Positions 49,701 to 58,700 of a stretch of DNA of 64,000 nucleotides are shown piece after piece; the stretch's first letter is position 1; each line of letters opens with the position of its first letter. The notes below the pieces were generated by a model that saw nothing but the letters and a program-made list of their open reading frames with translations, made no database searches and was not told where the DNA came from. Source of the DNA: Holothuria scabra. Lineage: Eukaryota; Echinodermata; Holothuroidea; Aspidochirotida; Holothuriidae. The stretch is from assembly GCA_037179385.1 (NCBI GenBank), contig CM074185.1, positions 50,595,000 to 50,658,999 on the forward strand, read 5' to 3'. The position numbers and the translations under genes are program-made.

Positions 49701-52700
49701 TTTGCTGCAGGTGTTCTGTTCTTCACCCAGTGAACTTTCTAAGGTGTATGATCTCAAAACATAACAAACCTTTCCTGAGATTATCACACCAAATGTTGAT
49801 AATTGATGAAGGTTGATTTCTTTTTCAATTCTGTATTCTTTGCATCATAAAAGAATGAAATAAATAATGTTGTATCTGCTGTCTTAAGCAGCATTGTATC
49901 AGGTGTCATCATGCCTGGTTATAAAGGGTATTGAAAGTACATATAAAACCATTGACCTGCATTTTAGTTTTTGGATTTTCACATTAATGTTCGAATGGCT
50001 GCTCAAAACTTGTCAAGAAAAAAAGACTTAAAGGTGAACATCTTTAAAGGGGAAAATGATTTTAAGTTATAAGTATTTGTTGCGTTTTTGAAACATTGTG
50101 ACAGTTATAAAGCAAACAGTATGATACCCAAGTCATAGAACTTTGTTATATGATCAATTCATAATCTCTCAGCTGTTTTGGCTCTACTCTGAGTTCAACA
50201 ATCTTTAAATTTATTGATGCAGTGACAAGTTAAGATTTCACTTCTGCTTTGAAGGAAAATATTGCATTTGTTTTACCAAAATAATTCATATTATTAAAAT
50301 CAATGTATTCATTAATACAGAATGATAGATAGATTATTCAAATTAAGGTAGCATGGTAGCCTTCTTTTAAGAAAAAGATTTCTAGCAGATAAAAAATTTG
50401 GTGATTTGTTTTTCAAGAACAATTTGCTCCTTCAATTGTTTGAAAATTTCAAATGGTGCAACTTCAGTAATTCATCTAATGCATTATGTTTGGATGTGAT
50501 GAATCTGTTGCTGGTGTTTCATTGTTGAAACTGGTTTGATGAGCACGGACTTATAAACATGGACACAGCATGTAACGTATACGTCCTATCCTTAGATCAT
50601 TGCCACCGGCTGGGACAAAAAAAGGCGCACCAAGATGGCCGCCCTGAAGCTATAAATCATCTGATTTTACGACGACTCTGTAATATTTTAAGCAAAAGTT
50701 AAACTTGAAAGGTAAACAATATCATATTCCTGCAATGTGTGAAGTGATTTTGACCTTGCCTTGCCATATTTAAAAAATATTTCAACTTTCTTGCAAAAAA
50801 ATGGAAATCTACTTGAGCACGTCCAAACTTTCACACAAAACCATAGCAGACAGCCATCTTGGCAAGCTTTTTCTCACATGTACGGTAGCGAAAATGTACT
50901 ATGCAGTATGCTCTGTCCATGTATGGGAAGTCCGTGTTGATGAGTGACAGAGCTGTTTTTTTGGTACGCTGCGAATTTTACATTATTTCTGCTTAAGTAA
51001 ATACTTGCACTACAGTTTATCATTTTATTATCTTTTTTTTCATTGCCCTTTCATAATGTTCAATGCTTTGTGCTTGTAGGTGGACCTGCCTATTCTGTGG
51101 GAGTGAGAGAAGGCGATACATTCTTAGAACTTGATGGATTCAATGTTGCTGGTGCTACATCACAACTTATTTCAAGTATCTTGAGGTAAGAGCATAGATT
51201 ACTCTTGTTTGTAAAGTTTAAACCAAATCTTTTTAGGTTGGCAGCCATCCATGCCCCCGGTCCATGATTCTAGCAGCCAAATTAAAATAGTAGAGCCAAA
51301 AATAGTTGTCAGGTAGGTATTTTTGGGACTCTACATTACTTGGCACCAATTAAGGATTGTGCCACACATGCATGATTTAGCTGGTTATTGCCTGCTCTTA
51401 GAGCTACTTCTTCCCTGGCATATCAATGTTCCCTAGAATGAATCTTGGTGGAAGATGGTTTTCATGGTTGTGAAGGTATATTTTGTAACTTCTGAAAGAA
51501 AAATCAATTTGTGAAAACTTTATTAGATCAGTTCATAAAATAATATCATATCTCATCTTTAGCTGCTTCAAATTTCTCTATTGCCTATCCAGACAACAAG
51601 CTTCATTCCATTTTATTCGATTCCCTTGGTGTGCATGTAAAGACAAAATATGGAATTTCTTGAAGAGAAATTGTGCAGATACATCATAAAAGTGCAAATA
51701 TATATATATTTTTTTTTTTGCATGAGTTGGCCATAAAATAAAGTATGTCAACAGGTGGAAGTAGTAATAGTGCAATACATGAAACAAAAAAAAAATATGA
51801 ACACACCAAAAAATATCCGTTGTTGTTTGCCTGTGGCATTGGATGTCAGCATTATCATTTTACCTACTGTATTTGTTAAACATATGGCTCCTACTCTTCA
51901 CAGAAACACTGTAATTTTGAGTTTAAAAAGTATCACAGACAGTCACCTAAAGGGAAATATTGCCTTCGAAAATATTTCTTAAAGTGATGCAAATGTAATC
52001 CTTTTGTGGTGTTTTCCCTTTCCAAACATGAATCACAAATAACTTGCCGCAAATTTCACAAAGTATGGACTGAAAAATGCAACTCACTTCTGCAATGAAG
52101 AGATATTGTTAAAATTGCATCAGTATGGGTCAGAGAGAAAACAGCTTTTAATATTTTTATACCATTCCATTTTACCAATAACCTCTGGTAATGCATTTTC
52201 TTCCCATGATTTTATGTATAACATGCAGTGTATGCTTTGAAATGTAATTATGTAATTTTATCACTCTTATGTGAGCAAAATGCAGCAAGCTTTAAGCATG
52301 CTTGTGGATCATGACCTGCAACTGGTGGGAAAATCTGTCAGACTCTCAGAAACAAACACTTGACTTTTTATATTGCAACTTAAACCAAACTCCCTTACCT
52401 CTCAAGATATTTTTTGCCCACCCACTGTGGGCTGGAGGTTGTAGAGTATGCCCACGGTATTTCCTGCCTGTCATAAGAGGTGACTAAAGGGAAACCAGAC
52501 TTGAACTTGAACCATACTGGAAAGTAAATTTGAACTTCAAACTTTTTATTGAGTTGACTGATACTATATAAAACATTCGTGTTTGTGTGTTGTCAAATCT
52601 CCTCTGACTTAGTAACTCAAGATATTTTTGAGTATAGAATCCCCTCGCCCCCACCCTATGTCTGAGACTTGGTGCCAGTTCTAACACTAGTATGAATGTT

Positions 52701-55700
52701 ACCTCATGTGTTGGAAATCTCAGTGGAGAAGAGTATCATAAGCTACAAAATTGATAATGTCTTTCTGCCAATGCCTTTTTTTTTTAAAGTAAATTTATTC
52801 AGCTTTAGTATTTCATTTTCAATCTAGTTCCCATCTTCATCCATAAATCATAGTTGTAAAAGTATGAAAATCTTATGCATGACTGACAGGGATGCCTTCA
52901 GAACCTTAAAAAGGGGGGGGAGGGGGATTTGCTACCCAACCTCGAGTCCAAAGTGATGTTTCCCTTGACCAAAGTGACAAGCTGCTTGCTTAGGGGATCA
53001 AAAGCTGACTTCAACGCCCTCTAAGGTGCAGTCTGGAGGGTTTTGAAAACTGTTCATTTATGTAAGATTGAAAGTTCCTGCAAAGGTGTCCTCTTCCTAA
53101 ATCAGCACTTATTTCAGAATTTGCTGTTAGTTGTTATGTAGGCCTAATGGGTAAGAAAGAGAATCATAAGAGCTGCTGTTCCTTGAAGCACATCATTGGA
53201 GTATTCAACCCAGTGGTTGCATACTTTTCATGGGAACTGCCATTTTCTCCTACAAACTTCAGTAGGCATGACTGATTTCTTGTAAGGCAAATATTTTTTC
53301 ATGACACTTCTTTAAATTGTGTCAAGTTAGTGCTCATAATTAAAAGCAATAATTTTTATGAACCTGAAGGTTTCATTTTATTAATTTGTTTCATCACTCA
53401 AGTATATACAATGACATAATTTAATACATATACAGAGGGTAGTATGAGAGTGAAAGGAAGTGCAACTACTGTGAAAGTCAAAGGATTGTCGAGGGTGCAA
53501 TCCCTTAAATAAGCATATATATATAGGTTGTAGTACAATGTTCATGCTATCCTGGTGTTGAGAATGGAGGTTAGTTGAAGTGGCTAAATCTCTTTCCTCC
53601 CAACTAATGAAAAGAGTTAATTAAAATAAGTTGAAAAAGTTTTCCAAAAAAAAGAATCAGGACTGGAAAAAAATGAACGTCAGCAAGGTCAAAGCCTTAA
53701 TATTTTTAACAATGGCCTTAGCGACCTGCATAGTGTCATACTTTCAAGGTCACCTCAGCCTTTGTGTCCTTTCCACCAAAGTTGAACCAGATAACACAAA
53801 ATCTTCTATTTGACCAGAGCTGGTGCCCCATAAAATGCCTAGCTGTGCCATAAAATTTATTATGAAAAAGGGTGTGACCTTTTGATGTCTTTGTCTTTTT
53901 GTGCCACTAAAAAATTACATGTGAGATGTGTTTAGTATTTCACCTGTTTATTTTGTACACATGCCATTAGAGGCACAATGAAAAGAATGAAATCAATTAG
54001 ACAAACAGTAATCAATTAATGAATGATATAGAGGGCATACCTTCCTACATAAATTACATATCAGGCACTCATATATAACATGTATAATGTAGAGAAATGC
54101 AAGCAAATGTGAATTAATATCAAATCAAAATGTCAAGATTCTTTGAATGAAACAAAGCTCAAACAAACTTTCATACCTGTATACACATACCCTCTAAAAC
54201 CTTCAAAAATTTAACACTTTCTAGAAAATACTTTACTTTTATTCCAGGTTTCTAGCAAAATTGGTACAGGTTATTTAGTGACACAGAGATACAACTGTGC
54301 CTAGCTAGGTTGACTGAAGGCAACTACTGTAGGATAACAGCAGGGATTGGGGTTAACCTGTTACGGATAATTTCGGGATTGCAAATAGCCCTAGAAGGAT
54401 GAATGTATAGTTCCAGTTTAGGCTTTCGACTTCATTGAAAGGACTTATTTAACCATCAATTATCAAGCAGTATAACTGATGTATTGCCACAAGAAATAGA
54501 ATGAATATTTAATGACACACAATGCAATATGAAATCAATATCATACAAAGTGGAATATTTCTGCCAGAGGTGAGAGCTTCAGTATTATACAGTAGATATG
54601 TAGCTACATATTATTTGTTTATACTCAGAAATCAAAAAAGATCAGAGATAAACAGAATTTGCTGTAGGACAGGGGCAAATACAGTGACAGTCAGAAGGGA
54701 CCAGCATTCATGTCACCTCTGTAGCAGGTGGTATGGCATATTCCTTGTCCAGTCATATCCCATTGCTCGCCAAAGTGAACATTGAACAAATTCTTTTGAA
54801 TATTCATAGAAATGTGTGGCCTCTAGACTGGTTGAATGTCAGTGAATATTCTCAATAAATCAACATCTGGTCCAATTTGAATCATGCAGTGGCCCATGCC
54901 ACCCATAGAGTTGGTGTGTCATTGTTATACCTACACCCTGGTAGTACCCTCTGCAAAGGTGGTTGCACAACAGAAAAAATGATACACATAGCATATCTCA
55001 GGTTTCTCTCTAGACTTTCAGTTAATGACTACAGTAGTACACAAACTCACTCAAAAATGATAGCATGATTCATGAGAGAGTACATGAATAAGTCATGTTA
55101 TGGTAACAAAGTTTGCATCTAAAATTGGATTCAGTCCTCTTTGCTTTGGTGGACCATGGGTTTGGAAGCTAAGGATCTGAGAAAAAAGAGTCTGTTCTGT
55201 GGGGTAGAATCCATGTGACTTAAAAACCATTCCTGCTATGCCTTACTCCTTGTAACCTGGCCAAGTAAATTCTAATGCCTGCTGAGAAACTTATCTTTGA
55301 CTATAACAGTCTTTTTTCATACCCTTTTGAAAGATCAAGTCAATGTCAATTTTTTTTTTTACTTTCCTCTTTGTATGTGGTTTTTTGAAATTTTGAAACT
55401 TCAGTGACCGTGAACGATAACAAATTTTTAATCAATATTTTATTGTCTTGCAGAAAGTCTTCAGGATATGTGACTTGTTTACTACAGCGTACTGTGGAGT
55501 CCCATCATAAACCACCCCTCAAGCCATCCAATCAGCTCACCCCTAAACACAAACTAACAAGTAACTCCTTGAGTCTGTTTTATAGAACATCTAAAGGAGG
55601 TAAAAAGTTTGTGTCTTCCCCAGGACTGTCATCCCCTATGCAGAGGATGTCATTGTCTGGTAGAAGAAAGGTGGACCGGTTTAAGACCCAGAGAGGGTCC

Positions 55701-58700
55701 CCATACAGCCCTTTGCTTCATCGCAGACTCCAACGAGAACTAGCAGAAAGGGTGGCTTTGAGGCAGATGAGGTTAAAACAGACAGGTTGTGATGGTTCTT
55801 CTCCAAAAGAAGAACCCGACCTTACTGAGAGCGTCAAACACTCTCAAGAAAAAGAATTTAGTAATGACAATGTTGTACCTGAAAGTTCAGAAAATCAGTC
55901 TTGTGATGCATTCTTGTGTGAAAAAGACAGGCTAAAAGAGGAATCAAAAGAAAATAGGCCACTGGAAATAGAAAGAGAAATAGAATCAGAAGAGACAACA
56001 TCATCTGAAGATGATGGGAATACAGAAAATGATTTTGATGTTGAAAAACCTGAAGGTGGACAGGAAATGAAAGAGAAATCAGCTGTGTATCCTTCTGTGC
56101 ACACCCTAATTGAAGAAGTGACATGTGTAGATGAACTAGAGAACTCGAAAATGGCGGATACAACTGAAAATTCATGTCCAACACAGAAAAGTACTAGTAT
56201 TCAGTCAAGGGAAGAGGATGCTAGGGTTTCATTTGCATCTGGTGTAAAGGTTAGTATTCATTGAATTTTACATGTAATTGTTGCTCCCATTTTAAGTTTG
56301 TTATGGTATTTTGTTTTTTGAATTTGATCCTTACTCAACTTGATCTATGTAAATGTATACAAAGGTGCCAACAGTGCACTCAACCGCTGAAGAAGTTTCT
56401 GTACATTTTGTCAAATTGAAGAGTACTTTGTACAATGGAAGCAGATGGGTAAACTTTGAAAAGAAAGTAATTTTGTAAAAACTGTAGTGAACTCAAGTAA
56501 AACAATCATACACAATTAGATAAGTTAAATGATTATTAAGTGGTACCCATTTTACAAACACTTCATTGACAGTTTTGCCATTTTATCATACATGCTCACT
56601 CCAATGTATTGAATAAGCATTAAGGAAACTCTTTGGAATGGTAAATCAAAAGCAAAGCAAAAGAGAATGATGCAGCTGGTTCTTGGTGATAAATGACCCC
56701 CAACATAGGCCTTTATTATGAACAAAGCTTCATCTTGTCACTGTGGGAACCACTAGTTAATTGACGGCATATCTGGATTGTGTCATTAGCTCACCAAACT
56801 TAGGGCCTCATGGTCATGGAAATTCTGAAAAAGTCATTAAAAATTATTCAGTCATAGAAAATTCATGCAAATTAATTGCCCAAAAGTTGCAGGAACCCTG
56901 CTCACTAGTAACTCCCTGGGTGAGTTGTTACTTAATACAAATACATGGAGAGTACTTGAAGATGAAATTCTTTCATTGGAAGGTAATGTATGCTTAAAAT
57001 GATGTAGAACTCTAGAGGTTTTTACCCTTCATTTTGTGACAAATTTATATAAAAATGTATCTTAGTTCCTTGTGAAAGTTACAATATATTACAGTACTGC
57101 AGCACCTCTTTGAAATGGAACATGTATGCAATAGCCTGTGGTGTAGTGTTACTCTCATTTGTTGAACATCATTATATTTGGCTATTGAGAATTTAAAAAT
57201 TGATAGTGATTCTGATTGTATCTCGACACTTTTTTTACTCTGCTTCATAAAGGAATATCTTTTGAAAGTACTGTATGTAAAAAAGTTGAACAGTAATACA
57301 AAGCAGACAGAATTTTGCTGTTAAAGGTCAAGAGCAACTGTCCCAAACTTATTATTTTTTTTTGATCCATCTCATTTATTTCGAATTTTATATTCATTAT
57401 TTAGAACTTGAGCATTACAATGTTTACAGGACGAAACTTGAAACAACAATCAGTTACTTCAAATTATAATAACTATATAGTAAGGTGTACACGGCCTACT
57501 CGTCTTCGAACAATAGTTGGCAGGAGGAAAATATTTTTTTGAGTTCCTCATAGAATATGTAGCGTTTTGATTTACCCGGGACACCTCTGTAAATCCTTTT
57601 TTCTGCATCTATTGCAAACTTAAACTTGTATATGAAATTGTCGATGGGAGGGAGAGAACAGTTTTGCTTCGATTGATAGATAAAATATTTGACATGAAAA
57701 ATTAAAAAATTTAATGGGTGTTTGTGCAGTAACTTGAAACCGAAATAAATATCTTCCTTGGAAAAGAAAAACTGTTTATTCAATAAGCATTTCTCAACTT
57801 CTAGTAAAAAGGAAGAGATTACATGACATTTCCAGAATAAGTGTTCAAGTGTCTCGTCATGGAGGTTACAAAAGAAACCTAATGGATTATCCTGAATATT
57901 CATCAAAAAAAGCAGATGATTTGTCCCCAAAATTCTGTGGAGAAATCTGTATTGGAAATATTGTAGCTTAATCTCCCAGACAGAGTGCCATGGACTTAAG
58001 AAAATGTTTTCCCAATCATCATCACTGAGTTTAAAATTATCAGACCACTTTGAAATCGCTTTTGGAGGAGTTGACACCGTCTTGACTAAATTCAAATAAA
58101 CAAACTTTGACAGTTTCTTATTATTCTGTATACTGTCTAAGAGGCATTCTCCTTTACTTACCAAACTTATTTTGAAGCAGCAGCAATCAATATCAAAATT
58201 TTCTTCTTATTTCTTAAAGTATCTTTCATTAAATGATATGGCTTTAATATGGGTATTCAAGGTAAACCAAGCAGTTGCTTCCAGTAAATTCTACTTGTGA
58301 AGAGAAAAAATGCTGTCATATTCATCATGACTCTTAACAGCCAATCACAAAACAGGACAGTCTACTTTTACTTTAAGTTGAGGTGACTGCTCTTGCTCTC
58401 TTTTAAGAATCAAGTAATTGGTGTCAATCGATTTAAGGTACTGGATAAAAAGTAAAGAAAACGTTAGTTCTGACACTTATTTGTTTATCAAAGTATGAAC
58501 AATTAGGCTTCAATGGTAATGCCAAAGGGTGAAGCTTTTATTCTTGTGAGTCTTTAATTCCACTCACAAAATATTGTTTAACGAATATTATTAAGTAGAG
58601 CATTCACTTTTAGCATTTCTTTTCCAATTTAGAGGAAAAAATAATCGGTCTTGAAGAAAGTTTGAAGTGTTATTGTGTGAGTGAACTATGAATGTGTATA

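Noticed and set aside
55404..55453. ATG at 55404 as the start of a separate 286-codon protein
   Set aside because: The first 50 bases are intron. The TCTTGCAG acceptor at 55453 and the PDZ strand continuing from exon 9 show this is an internal exon.
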